Assembly (NCBI GenBank): GCA_028687035.1
Contig: JAQUAX010000004.1
Coordinates: 124,001-188,000 of the forward strand
DNA from: Dechloromonas sp.
GTDB taxonomy: Bacteria; Pseudomonadota; Gammaproteobacteria; Burkholderiales; Rhodocyclaceae
Reading direction: 5' to 3'
DNA: 64,000 bases
Under the pieces are notes generated by a model. The model was not told where the DNA came from, did no database searches, and saw only the letters and a program-made list of their open reading frames with translations. Position numbers and translations under genes: made by a program. Position 1 is the stretch's first letter, and each line of letters starts with the position of its first letter. This document shows, one piece after another, positions 27,990-36,886 of this stretch.

Positions 27990-28949
27990 TCAGCGACCGG
28001 CGCGGAAGCGGAAGCTGTCGAGCTTGCCCTTCGGCGTGTTCAGCGCGATGTAGCTCGGCGCGACGGCTTCCAGCGCGGTCGGCTGCCAGCCGGCCGGCGT
28101 CCGGCTGTCCGGGCCGGCGACGCTGTCGACCTGCATCGAGCGCAGGTTGTCCGGCGACATCAGCGGGTTCGGGGCCAGCCACATCAGGCCGGCCTGCAGG
28201 TAGGCCCAGCCCTCGGACAGCGCGACGACCTTCGCGGTGCTGCCGGTCAGTTCCTTCGCGTAATCGACCAGCTCGCGCAGCGTGTAGACCTTGGGACCGA
28301 CCAGGTCGTAGGCCTGGCCGTAGGTGTCGACGTCGTCCAGGCTGTCGACGAAGGCATCGGCGACGTCGGCCGCCCACACCGGCTGGAAGCGTGCATGGCC
28401 GAAGCCGAGCGGGAAGAAGGGGGCCTTCTTCAGCACGCTGGCGAAGGTGTTCAGGAAGGAGTCGCCGAGGCCGAAGATCACCGACGGACGGAAGACCGTG
28501 ACGTCGAGTTCGCCCTGCGCGGCGCGCACCACGGCTTCGCCGTCGCCCTTGGAGCACAGGTATTCGGAGGGTCCCTTGGGGTCGGCATGCAGCGCGCTCA
28601 TATGCACCAGGCGGCGGACGCCGGCGGCCTTGCATGCGGCGATGACCTTTTTCGGCAGTTCGACGTGCGCTTCGGCGAAGTCGCGGCTGTACGGCAGCTT
28701 GACGTCGCGGCTGTGCAGGATGCCGACCAGGTTGATCACGGCGTCCTGGCCGCGGACCAGGTCGAGCAGCGCGTCGGGGCAGTGGATGTTGGCTTCGACG
28801 ACTTCGACGCCCGGTTGCATGATCAGCGCCTTGGCGCGTTCGCGACGGCGGGTCGGGATCGTGACGGCGATGCCGCGTTGCGACAGACGATTGGCGATGT
28901 AGGTACCGACGAAACCGCTACCCCCGAGCAGCAAGACCTTCTTGACCAT
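27990..28949 (-). CDS. NAD(P)-binding protein of the complex I NDUFA9-like family
   Basis: A 319-residue atypical short-chain dehydrogenase with an N-terminal Rossmann motif, [14 protein letters not shown], then [10 protein letters not shown] and FRPSVIFG(L)GD. These identify the NDUFA9/NmrA-like group. The mitochondrial homologue is a structural, NADPH-binding accessory subunit of complex I; the bacterial role is not proven. No nuo genes are in the window. It probably shares a transcript with cca downstream. Confidence 0.88.
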   Translation of the reverse strand: MVKKVLLLGGSGFVGTYIANRLSQRGIAVTIPTRRRERAKALIMQPGVEVVEANIHCPDALLDLVRGQDAVINLVGILHSRDVKLPYSRDFAEAHVELPKKVIAACKAAGVRRLVHMSALHADPKGPSEYLCSKGDGEAVVRAAQGELDVTVFRPSVIFGLGDSFLNTFASVLKKAPFFPLGFGHARFQPVWAADVADAFVDSLDDVDTYGQAYDLVGPKVYTLRELVDYAKELTGSTAKVVALSEGWAYLQAGLMWLAPNPLMSPDNLRSMQVDSVAGPDSRTPAGWQPTALEAVAPSYIALNTPKGKLDSFRFRAGR

Positions 28950-28987
28950 GTAGGACCCCGGAAACTTTTATTCGAAAAACTTGAATT

Positions 28988-30919
28988 TTAAGGTAAATCG
29001 GCATCTTTGGGCGCATCGGCGACACGTGCGCCGACGACCCCGAGCCGGGCTTTCAGCGAATCGGGCCGGCCGTTGAACAGCGCCGAGTAATACACCGCAT
29101 TGCTCATGACCTTCTTCACGTAATCGCGGGTCTCGCTGAACGGGATGGTCTCGGCGTAGATCGCGCCCTCCAGCGGCCGCTCGGCCCGCCACTTGCGCGC
29201 CCGGTTGGGGCCGGCGTTGTAGGCGGCCGACGCGAGCACCGGGTGGTTGTCGAGATTTTCCATGACCAGCCGCATGTAGCTGGTGCCGAGCAGCACGTTG
29301 GTCTGCGTGTCGTTGACGTGGCCGTGGTGGTAGTCGCGCAGGCCGATCTTGCGGGCGACCCATTTGGCGGTCGCCGGCATCAGCTGCATCAGTCCGGAGG
29401 CGCCGACATTCGACTTGGCGCTGCTGATGAAGCGGCTTTCCTGGCGCATCAGGCCATACACCCAGGCGTCGTCGAGCGCCTGGTTCTGCGCGGCCGGACG
29501 GACGGTGTCGCCGTAGGGGGCGAGGAAGCGCAGGCTGTAGTCGTGCTCCTTCTTCGTCCGGTCGGCGGTGTTGATCGCCCGGTCCCAGATCTGGTTGCCC
29601 TTGGCCAGCTGTGCGGCGGCCAGCAACTGGCGGTCGTCCATGTCGCGCAGCGCCCAGTTCCATTCGCGGACGGCTTCGGTGCGCATGTCGAGCCGGAAGA
29701 AGGCCAGCGCCCGCTTCAGTCCCGGCGTTTCGCGGGCTGCGCGCTGTTCCTCGTAGGTCGGCGCTTCGGCCTTCGGCGGCGGCAGCACGGCGCGGCCGAG
29801 TTCCTCGTCGGCCAGGTTGCCGTAGAAATTCGGCTGGCCGGCGATTTTCGCGAACAGCGCGTCGGCCTGGCTGGTCCGGCCGCCGGCCTTGTGGGCCCGG
29901 CCCAGCCAGTAGATCCATTCCGGCCGCCCGGCCAGTTCCGGCGGCATCGCATCGATCGCGCGGTGCACGATGCCCCATTCCTGGGCCCGCAGCGCGGCGC
30001 GCACCTTCCACTGGTGGCCTTCCTCGGACAGCGGCGCATCGCCGGCGCGGGCGTACCAGTCCACCGCTTCCGGCAGGTGCTTGCGCGCCGCCTGCAGCGC
30101 GATCTGGCTCCAGGCCCAGCGGCTTTCGCCGTCCTGCAGCCGGGGCTGCAGCTTCTCGAGCTGCTCGGCGGCGGCGCGCGGATCGCTGGTCGCGATGCGC
30201 TGCACCGCGATCGCCGCCAGTTCGCGCCCGGCCCGCGTCGCGTACCAGTCGGCGGACTGGCGGAACAGATAGCCCATGCCGTTGCCGAGCGCCGCGTCGA
30301 GGCTGCGCGAATCCGGCGCCTGGCTGTCGGCCAGGTAGCCGAGCGTCGTTTTCGCAGCGCCCGTCTTGTTCGCCTCGATCTGGCGGCGGGCGCGCTGCCA
30401 CAGGTCGTCCACGCCGACCCGGCCGCTGAACAGCAGGGCTTCGTTGACCGGCACGCAGGCTTCCGGCGGCTCGAGCTGGGTCAGCCACAGCCGGGCCGCC
30501 TCGTCGAGCGCGCGCCGGTCGTCGCGGGCCAGCCGCGCCTGCTGGGCGTAACAGGTGACGTCGGCCTCCGGCGCCAGCAGCTTCGGGTACTGGGCGTCGA
30601 TCTCGTTCCACGCGAAACGCTTGCCGAGCCAGCGGATCCAGTCGGCGCGCAGCTTCTCGGCGACGTAGCTGCCGTCCTGGCGCTCGAGGAAGGCGCGGAT
30701 CGCGCCGGGATCGCCCTGCTCCATCCACATGCGCAGCCGGTAGTTGTCGACGTAGGGGGTGAGTTCGTGCCGGCCGAGCTGGGCGGCGGCGCGTTCGAGC
30801 TTGTTGATGTCGCCGGCGCGGAAGGCGTCGCGGGCGATCAGGAAGGCGGCGTCGCTGCCGTCCTGGGCCAGCGCGGTGCCGGCCATCAGGAGGCCGAACA
30901 GTGCGGCGGAAAACTTCAT
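28988..30919 (-). CDS. slt: Soluble lytic murein transglycosylase (Slt70-like)
   Basis: A 643-residue periplasmic enzyme that cleaves the MurNAc-GlcNAc bond to form anhydro-MurNAc. A signal peptide (MKFSAALFGLLMAGTALA) is followed by the long alpha-helical U/L domains. The C-terminal catalytic domain has Glu494 in LMRQESRF, then GASGLMQLMPATAKWVA and AAYNAGPNRARKW. The length is close to E. coli Slt70 (about 645). The divergent 5-formyl-THF cyclo-ligase start is only 14 bp away, so the promoters must overlap or lie within the genes. Confidence 0.93.
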   Translation of the reverse strand: MKFSAALFGLLMAGTALAQDGSDAAFLIARDAFRAGDINKLERAAAQLGRHELTPYVDNYRLRMWMEQGDPGAIRAFLERQDGSYVAEKLRADWIRWLGKRFAWNEIDAQYPKLLAPEADVTCYAQQARLARDDRRALDEAARLWLTQLEPPEACVPVNEALLFSGRVGVDDLWQRARRQIEANKTGAAKTTLGYLADSQAPDSRSLDAALGNGMGYLFRQSADWYATRAGRELAAIAVQRIATSDPRAAAEQLEKLQPRLQDGESRWAWSQIALQAARKHLPEAVDWYARAGDAPLSEEGHQWKVRAALRAQEWGIVHRAIDAMPPELAGRPEWIYWLGRAHKAGGRTSQADALFAKIAGQPNFYGNLADEELGRAVLPPPKAEAPTYEEQRAARETPGLKRALAFFRLDMRTEAVREWNWALRDMDDRQLLAAAQLAKGNQIWDRAINTADRTKKEHDYSLRFLAPYGDTVRPAAQNQALDDAWVYGLMRQESRFISSAKSNVGASGLMQLMPATAKWVARKIGLRDYHHGHVNDTQTNVLLGTSYMRLVMENLDNHPVLASAAYNAGPNRARKWRAERPLEGAIYAETIPFSETRDYVKKVMSNAVYYSALFNGRPDSLKARLGVVGARVADAPKDADLP

Positions 30920-30933
30920 GCTAGATTAGACCG

Positions 30934-31515
30934 ATGGAACAACGCGACGAGGATAACACGGGCTGGCGGCGCGCATTGCGGCGCGACATGGTGGCCCGCC
31001 GGGCGGCGCTCGACGATGCCGAGCACGACGCGCTGTCGGCGCGCATCGTCGGCCATCTGCGCCAGGCGCTGGCCGCGCCGCGCGTGGTCGCGTTCTGCTG
31101 GCCGATCAAGCACGAGCCGGACGTGCGGGCGATCGTCGAGCACTGGGCCGGCCGGGGCACGCGCGCCGCGCTGCCGGTCGTCGTCGCCGAGGATGCCCCG
31201 CTCGCCTTCCGCGAATGGCGTCCGGACAGCGTGCTGCTGCCCGACCGCTACGGCATTCCGACGCCGGCCGACGGCGAATGGCTGCATCCGGACCTGATCC
31301 TGCTGCCGCTGAACGGCTTCGACGGCGACGGCTACCGGCTGGGCTACGGCGGCGGTTACTTCGACCGCACGCTGGCGGCGCTTTCCCCCCGCCCGCTGGC
31401 GGTCGGCGTCGGCTTCGAGATCAACCGGCTGCCCAGCATCCGGCCCGAGCCGCACGACCAGCGCCTGGACTGGGTGGTCACCGAGGCCGGCGCCTTCACG
31501 CCGCGCGCCGCCTGA
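30934..31515 (+). CDS. 5-formyltetrahydrofolate cyclo-ligase
   Basis: A 193-residue FTHF cyclo-ligase (FAU/YgfA family) that converts 5-formyl-THF to 5,10-methenyl-THF with ATP. The signature LGYGGGYFDRTLA is intact. An early basic RRALRRDMVARRAAL helix and LILLPLNGFDGDGYR also match. In many proteobacteria this gene directly follows the 6S RNA gene; here 6S RNA lies 26 kb away at 56663-56838. Its 3' end overlaps a convergent membrane-protein gene by 20 nt. Confidence 0.93.
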   Translation: MEQRDEDNTGWRRALRRDMVARRAALDDAEHDALSARIVGHLRQALAAPRVVAFCWPIKHEPDVRAIVEHWAGRGTRAALPVVVAEDAPLAFREWRPDSVLLPDRYGIPTPADGEWLHPDLILLPLNGFDGDGYRLGYGGGYFDRTLAALSPRPLAVGVGFEINRLPSIRPEPHDQRLDWVVTEAGAFTPRAA

Positions 31516-31786
31516 AGCCGCGGACGGCCAGCGTGGTCAGCAGCGCGGCCAGGCCGGCCAGCACCGCCTGACGCAGGTCGTAGAGCCCGGTGCGCAGCGC
31601 CAGTTCCAGCGTGTAGCCGTGGTGCAGGCCGAGCAGCAGCGCGCCGATCGCCAGCCCCGACCACGGCCGCCGTTCGCCGGCGGGCAGATCGCGGCGAAGC
31701 ATCATTTCGCAGGCCAGTCCGCTGGCGATGGCCTGGGCGATCAGGGCGGCGGCAAGAAAGAACAGGGTCAGCGCGTAGGGATTCAT
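31496..31786 (-). CDS. Small membrane protein, unknown
   Basis: A 96-residue protein with three predicted hydrophobic helices (LTLFFLAAALIAQAIASGL, SGLAIGALLLGLHHGYTL and AVLAGLAALLTTLAV). No family recognised. ATG 31786 overlaps the patB stop (ATGA), so it is the last gene of an EAL-cysK-patB-membrane protein operon. The tight coupling supports it being a real gene. It overlaps the convergent cyclo-ligase gene by 20 nt. Confidence 0.72.
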   Translation of the reverse strand: MNPYALTLFFLAAALIAQAIASGLACEMMLRRDLPAGERRPWSGLAIGALLLGLHHGYTLELALRTGLYDLRQAVLAGLAALLTTLAVRGFRRRAA

Positions 31787-32913
31787 GCGTTGCGACAGGC
31801 AGCGGAGAAGCGCTCCAGGGCCGCGTCCAGCGTCGTCCGGGGGCAGCCGAAATTGAGGCGCAGCCAGCCGGGGGCGCCGAAATCGCGGCCGTCCGACAGG
31901 CCGAGGCCGTGTGCCTCGAAATGCGCCGCCGGATCGGCCAGCCCGAGTCCGCGGACGTCGATCCAGGCCAGGTAGGTGGCTTCGACGGGCGCCATTCTGA
32001 CATTTTTTTCGCCGTCGACCGCGGACTGCACGCGGTCGCGGTTGCCGCGCAGATAGTCGAGCAGTTCGCGGTGCCAGTCGGCGCAGTCGCGGTAGGCGGC
32101 TTCGGCGGCGGCCAGGCCGAGCACATTGACGTGCGGCACGATGCCCTCCATCGCGCGCCGGAAATGCCGGCGCAGCGCCGGGTCGGCGATCACCGCGAAG
32201 GCGCAGCCGAGGCCCGGGACGTTGAAGGTCTTGGACGGCGCCATCAGCGTGATCGTGCGCCGCGCGGCGTCGGCCGACAGGCTGGCGAACGGGGTGTGAC
32301 GACGCTGTCCGTCGAGGATCAGGCCGCAGTGGATCTCGTCGGAACAGACGACCAGGTCGCGTTCGGCGGCGAAATCGGCCAGCCGCTGCAGTTCGTCGCG
32401 CGTCCAGCAGCGGCCGACCGGGTTGTGCGGGTGGCACAGCAGGAACAGCCGGGTGTCCGCGGTCGACGCCGCGGCCAGCGCCGTTTCGTCCCAACCCCAG
32501 CGGCCGTCGGCGCAGGCCAGCGGAGCGCGCTGCAGCGTCCGGCCGGACAGCGCCGGGGCCGACAGGAAGGGCGGATAGACCGGCGTCGCCGTCAGCACAG
32601 CGCCGTCGACGGCGCGGCAGGCGATGTTCAGGCCGCTGACCAGTCCGGGCAGCCAGAGCAGCCAGTCCGGCTCGACCGTCCAGTCATATTCGGTCCGCAG
32701 GTGGTCGAGCACCGCCGCGGTCAGCGCCGGCGACGGGCCGCCGTAGCCGAAGACGCCGTGCTCGATGCGCCGGTGCAGCGCTTCGAGTACGGCCGGCGGC
32801 GCCGCGAAGTCCATGTCGGCGACCCACAGCGGCAGCACGTCGCGGCCGGCGTAGCGGCTCCACTTGATCGAATCGGAGCCGCGCCGGTCGGGGGCGTCGT
32901 CGAAGGGGCTCAC
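31783..32913 (-). CDS. patB: PatB/MalY-type PLP-dependent cystathionine beta-lyase
   Basis: A 376-residue fold-type I aminotransferase-like enzyme of the MalY/PatB group. It cleaves C-S bonds of cystathionine or cysteine conjugates. The PLP lysine is Lys228 in [18 protein letters not shown] and SDEIHCGL contact the cofactor. The start is GTG 32913, overlapping the cysK stop as GTGA. Adjacent cysK makes a sulfur-amino-acid role likely. A repressor-like function as known for MalY is possible but has no support here. Confidence 0.88.
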   Translation of the reverse strand: MSPFDDAPDRRGSDSIKWSRYAGRDVLPLWVADMDFAAPPAVLEALHRRIEHGVFGYGGPSPALTAAVLDHLRTEYDWTVEPDWLLWLPGLVSGLNIACRAVDGAVLTATPVYPPFLSAPALSGRTLQRAPLACADGRWGWDETALAAASTADTRLFLLCHPHNPVGRCWTRDELQRLADFAAERDLVVCSDEIHCGLILDGQRRHTPFASLSADAARRTITLMAPSKTFNVPGLGCAFAVIADPALRRHFRRAMEGIVPHVNVLGLAAAEAAYRDCADWHRELLDYLRGNRDRVQSAVDGEKNVRMAPVEATYLAWIDVRGLGLADPAAHFEAHGLGLSDGRDFGAPGWLRLNFGCPRTTLDAALERFSAACRNA

Positions 32914-33842
32914 ACCTCGAGGTGCTGGTAGAGCGGCGTCGACAGGTAGCGTTCGCCGAAGGACGGGATGATCACGACGATCAGCTTGCCGGCGTTCTCC
33001 GGGCGCTTCGCCAGCTGCAGCGCGGCCCAGGTCGCGGCGCCGGACGAGATGCCGACGAGCAGTCCCTCCTCGGTCGCCATCCGGCGCGCGGTCGCGAAGG
33101 CGTCGTCGTTGCCGACGCGGACCACCTCGTCGTAGATCGCGGTATTCAGCACGCCGGGCACGAAACCGGCACCGATGCCCTGGATCGGATGCGGCCCCTT
33201 CTGGCCGCCGGACAGCACCGGCGAGGCCTCGGGCTCGACGGCGACGACGCGGACGCCCGGCTTCTTCGCCTTCAGCGCCTCGCCGACGCCGGTGACCGTA
33301 CCGCCGGTGCCGACCCCGGCGACGAACACGTCGACCTGGCCGTCGGTGTCGCGCCAGATTTCCTCGGCCGTCGTGTCGCGGTGGACGGCCGGATTGGCCG
33401 GATTTTCGAACTGCTGCGGAATGAAGTAGCGCGGGTCGGCGGCGGCCAGCGCGCCGGCCTTGGCGATCGCGCCGGCCATGCCTTCGGGGCCCGGCGTCAG
33501 GATCAGTTCGGCGCCGTAGGCCTTGAGCAGCAGCTTGCGCTCGCGGCTCATGGTTTCCGGCATCACGAAGGCGCAGCGGATGCCGCGCGCCGCGCAGACC
33601 ATCGCCAGCCCGATGCCGGTATTGCCGGAAGTCGGCTCGAGGACGACGCTGTCCGGCCCGATTTTTCCGGCGGCGATCGCGGCGTCGAGCATAGCGACCG
33701 CGATGCGGTCCTTGACGCTGTGGCCGGGATTGAAGAATTCGAGTTTGGCGGCGACGGTGGCGACGCAGCCCTCGGTGACGCGGTTGAGACGGACCAGCGG
33801 CGTATTGCCGACCAGTTCGCTGACGTTGTTGGCGATTCTCAT
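32910..33842 (-). CDS. cysK: Cysteine synthase A (O-acetylserine sulfhydrylase)
   Basis: A 310-residue PLP enzyme forming cysteine from O-acetylserine and sulfide. Lys44 in GHSVKDRIA binds [11 protein letters not shown] (71-78) binds the substrate and GTGGT binds the phosphate. The C-terminal region has the usual SSGAA and [12 protein letters not shown]. It sits between a degenerate EAL-domain gene (ATGA overlap upstream) and patB (GTGA overlap downstream), so all are one transcript. Confidence 0.94.
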   Translation of the reverse strand: MRIANNVSELVGNTPLVRLNRVTEGCVATVAAKLEFFNPGHSVKDRIAVAMLDAAIAAGKIGPDSVVLEPTSGNTGIGLAMVCAARGIRCAFVMPETMSRERKLLLKAYGAELILTPGPEGMAGAIAKAGALAAADPRYFIPQQFENPANPAVHRDTTAEEIWRDTDGQVDVFVAGVGTGGTVTGVGEALKAKKPGVRVVAVEPEASPVLSGGQKGPHPIQGIGAGFVPGVLNTAIYDEVVRVGNDDAFATARRMATEEGLLVGISSGAATWAALQLAKRPENAGKLIVVIIPSFGERYLSTPLYQHLEV

Positions 33843-34651
33843 TCGGAAGCTCCGGTGGCCGGGGGCGTGGCGGGCTGGCCCGGCGGGCGGTGGGTGGGGC
33901 GGCACAGCGTCTGGGCGGCGCCGAACAGGCTGCCGCGGCCGAGGTCGATGCCTGCCGAGCGGGCGGCAGCCAGGGCGAGGCCGCTGGCGATGCCGTCGCG
34001 CTCGATCAGGATGCCGCGCTCGCGGGCCGCGGCGAGCAGCGCGCGGTCCGCGTCGTGCGGCAGGCGGATGATGTCGGGCTGCAGTTCGAGCGCCGCCGGG
34101 TCGCCTTCCGGCGAGTCCGGCCAGGCCAGCGCCAGACGGTAGCCGCGCAGGCGGTAGTTGTCGATCGCCTGGCGCAGGCCGGCCGACAGGCCGCCGGCCG
34201 GCACCTCGATCTCGAGCACGATGTCTTCCGGGGCCAGGCCGCAGCGCTTCAGGATCGCCTCATAGACCAAGCCGTGCTGGCTGGGAACCGCCATCAGGTG
34301 GCGCGGGTGTACGGCCAGCTGCAGGTAGCCGCCGGCGTGGCGGCGCTGGGCGAGGAAATTCAGCGCATGCAGCGTCCGGCACAGGCGGTCGAACTGGACG
34401 ATGGCGGCCGGCGTCGGGCAGGCCGCGTAGATCGATTCGGGACCGATCGGCATCCCGTCGTCGCCGCGCGCGGACAGTGCGGCCCGGTGGCCGAGGATGC
34501 GTTCGCGGGGCAGGTCGACGACCGGCTCGAACAGCGACGCGAGGCCGAGCCCGGCGTACCAGGCGCGGGCCTCGCCGCCGTCCAGATACAGCGTGCCTTC
34601 GCCGGCGTGGTCGGCGGCGTTGAAATAGCGAACCAGATCGGTCAGCGGCAT
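33839..34651 (-). CDS. Degenerate EAL-domain protein
   Basis: A 270-residue protein with the overall pattern of an EAL (c-di-GMP phosphodiesterase-like) domain: [71 protein letters not shown]. Key catalytic positions look lost. The EAL signature reads RAAL, the Asn of the LxVN motif is His, and the DDFG motif is absent. It is therefore probably a non-catalytic receptor or protein-interaction domain. It is translationally coupled to cysK by a 4-nt overlap, which is unusual. Domain identity is inferred from pattern, not a search. Confidence 0.68.
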   Translation of the reverse strand: MPLTDLVRYFNAADHAGEGTLYLDGGEARAWYAGLGLASLFEPVVDLPRERILGHRAALSARGDDGMPIGPESIYAACPTPAAIVQFDRLCRTLHALNFLAQRRHAGGYLQLAVHPRHLMAVPSQHGLVYEAILKRCGLAPEDIVLEIEVPAGGLSAGLRQAIDNYRLRGYRLALAWPDSPEGDPAALELQPDIIRLPHDADRALLAAARERGILIERDGIASGLALAAARSAGIDLGRGSLFGAAQTLCRPTHRPPGQPATPPATGASE

Positions 34652-34803
34652 GCCGGACTCCGCTGCCCGGTCGGGGTCGCGGCGCGGGCGTTTTCAGACA
34701 TGGGGGCTCCCGTCGATGAGGAAAATTCCGGATGACGCGAGTCTAGCCCGATTCGGCAATTGGCATAAAGACTGTGTGCTTATTACCGAATAACCGAAGG
34801 GAA

Positions 34804-36336
34804 TTAGCCCAGGAAGAGCTTGTAGGCCGGGTTGTCGCTCTCGTCCCAGTGGGCGTAGCCGAGGTTCTTCAGGAAGCCGCGGAACTCGCCCATCTCGTCG
34901 GTCGGGACCTGCATGCCGACCAGCACGCGGCCGTAGTCGGCGCCGTGGTTGCGGTAGTGGAACAGGCTGATGTTCCAGCCGGCGCTCATCTGCGTCAGGA
35001 AGTTCATCAGCGCGCCCGGCCGTTCCGGAAACTCGAAGCGGTAGATCAGCTCCTTCATGCCCTGCTCGCAGACCGCCGGCGCGTGGCCGCCGACCATGTG
35101 GCGGACGTGGTTCTTCGCCATCTCGTCGTCGGTCAGGTCGAGCGTCGGGTAGCCGTGCTTCTGCAGGCTGGCCAGCAGCTTCAGCGATTCCTTGCGGTCG
35201 GCGACCTGGATGCCGACATAGACGTGCGCCTCGCTGGCCGTGTGGTAGCGGTAGTTGAACTCGGTGACGTTGCGGTTGCCGATCAGCGCCAGGAACTTCT
35301 TGTAGGCGCCGGGCTTCTCCGGCAGCGTGACGGCGAACACGGCCTCGCGCTGCTCGCCGAACTCGGCGCGCTCGGCGACGAAGCGCAGGCGGTCGAAGTT
35401 CATGTTGGCGCCGGACGTCACGGCGACCAGGTTCCTGTCCTTCAGCTTGTGCTGGCGGGCGTATTCCTTGGCGCCGGCGACGGCCAGCGCGCCGGACGGC
35501 TCGAGGATGGAGCGGGTGTCCTCGAAGACGTCCTTGATCGCCGCGCAGATCGCGTCGGTGTCGACCAGCACGATGTCGTCGAGGTATTCGCGGCACAGCC
35601 GGAAGGTCTCCTCGCCGACCTGCTTGACCGCGGTGCCGTCGGCGAACAGACCGACCTGGTCGAGGCGCACCCGCTTGCCGGCGGCGATCGACTGCTTCAT
35701 CGCGTCGGCGTCGAAGGTTTCGACGCCGATGACCTTGATCTCCGGGCGCAGGCGCTTGACGTAGGCAGCGACGCCGGCGGCCAGGCCGCCGCCGCCGATC
35801 GAGCAGAAGATCGCGTGGATCGGCCCGTTGTGGCGCGAGTGCTGGCGCAGCACCTCCATCGCGATGGTGCCCTGGCCGGCGATCACCTCGGGGTCGTCGA
35901 AGGGATGGACGAAAGTCAGCTTCTCGGCCTTCTCGAGTTCGACTGCCTTGGCGTAGGCGTCGTCGTAGGACGAGCCGGCGAGCACGACCTCGCCGCCGCG
36001 CCGGCGCACCGCGTCGATCTTGATGCCCGGCGTCGATTCCGGCATCACGATGACGGCGCGGCAGCCGAGCTTGGCCGCCGACAGCGCGACGCCCTGCGCG
36101 TGGTTGCCGGCCGAGGCGCAGATGACGCCGCGCTTGAGCTTCTCGTCCGACAGGCTGGCGATCTTGTTGTAGGCGCCGCGCAGCTTGAACGAGAACACCG
36201 GCTGCATGTCCTCGCGTTTCAGGAAAATCCGGTTGCCGACCCGGGCCGAAAGATTGCCGGCCAGGTCGAGCGGGGTTTCGACCGCGACATCGTAGACCTG
36301 GGCGTTGAGGACTTTTTCGAGATAATCCGGGTGCAT
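34804..36336 (-). CDS. ilvA: Threonine ammonia-lyase, biosynthetic (IlvA)
   Basis: A 510-residue PLP enzyme giving 2-oxobutanoate for isoleucine synthesis. The PLP lysine is Lys51 in FSFKLRGAYN, with SAGNHAQG and GGGGLAAG around the cofactor. Two C-terminal ACT-like regulatory domains start near AVFAVTLPEKPGAY and YRFEFPERPGAL. They mark the isoleucine-inhibited biosynthetic form rather than the short catabolic TdcB. It stands alone, with a 152-bp gap before the EAL gene. Confidence 0.96.
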   Translation of the reverse strand: MHPDYLEKVLNAQVYDVAVETPLDLAGNLSARVGNRIFLKREDMQPVFSFKLRGAYNKIASLSDEKLKRGVICASAGNHAQGVALSAAKLGCRAVIVMPESTPGIKIDAVRRRGGEVVLAGSSYDDAYAKAVELEKAEKLTFVHPFDDPEVIAGQGTIAMEVLRQHSRHNGPIHAIFCSIGGGGLAAGVAAYVKRLRPEIKVIGVETFDADAMKQSIAAGKRVRLDQVGLFADGTAVKQVGEETFRLCREYLDDIVLVDTDAICAAIKDVFEDTRSILEPSGALAVAGAKEYARQHKLKDRNLVAVTSGANMNFDRLRFVAERAEFGEQREAVFAVTLPEKPGAYKKFLALIGNRNVTEFNYRYHTASEAHVYVGIQVADRKESLKLLASLQKHGYPTLDLTDDEMAKNHVRHMVGGHAPAVCEQGMKELIYRFEFPERPGALMNFLTQMSAGWNISLFHYRNHGADYGRVLVGMQVPTDEMGEFRGFLKNLGYAHWDESDNPAYKLFLG

Positions 36337-36372
36337 GGCGCTATTCGACAGGGCAAAGGGAGGATTCTACGG

Positions 36373-36798
36373 GTGGAGTGGCTAAACGTCACGGCCGGAC
36401 AAGGCCTGGGTGGGTTGTTGCTGGCCAGCTTCCTGGCGGCGACCGTGCTGCCCGGCGGCTCCGAGGCGCTGCTGTGGGCTTTCCTGGAATTGCACCCGGA
36501 AGAGGCGTCGACCGCGTTGCTGCTGGCCACGCTGGGCAACACGGCCGGCGGCATGACCTCGTGGGGCTGCGGCGCCTTCCTGCCCCGCTGGCGCCGGCTG
36601 GAAACCCTGCCGCACGGCGACCGCCTGCGGCGCTGGGGCAGCCCGCTGCTGCTGCTTTCGTGGCTGCCGCTGGTCGGCGACGCGTTGTGCGTCGCGGCCG
36701 GCTGGCTGCGCCTGCACTGGCTGCCGTGCTGCCTGTTCATGGCCGCCGGCAAGTTCGCCCGCTACTGGCTGATCGCCCGGATGGCGCTGGCCGACTGA
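36373..36798 (+). CDS. YqaA-family (DedA/SNARE-associated-like) membrane protein
   Basis: A 141-residue membrane protein with about three or four helices. The segment TVLPGGSEALLWAFL and the later NTAGGMTSWGCG, WGSPLLLLSWLPLVGDAL and AAGKFARYW match the YqaA/DedA-related family. These are thought to act in lipid or polyprenyl-phosphate transport across the membrane. The start is GTG 36373, preceded by GATTCTACG without a strong ribosome-binding site. It is divergent from ilvA with only 36 bp between them. Confidence 0.82.
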   Translation: MEWLNVTAGQGLGGLLLASFLAATVLPGGSEALLWAFLELHPEEASTALLLATLGNTAGGMTSWGCGAFLPRWRRLETLPHGDRLRRWGSPLLLLSWLPLVGDALCVAAGWLRLHWLPCCLFMAAGKFARYWLIARMALAD

Positions 36799-36886
36799 AC
36801 CCGGCAGGGCTTTCCGGGTCTACCGGCCCCGCGTGTTGCGCCGCGATACGCTAAAATCCTTCTTTTGACAGACCCTGGCTGCTTCC

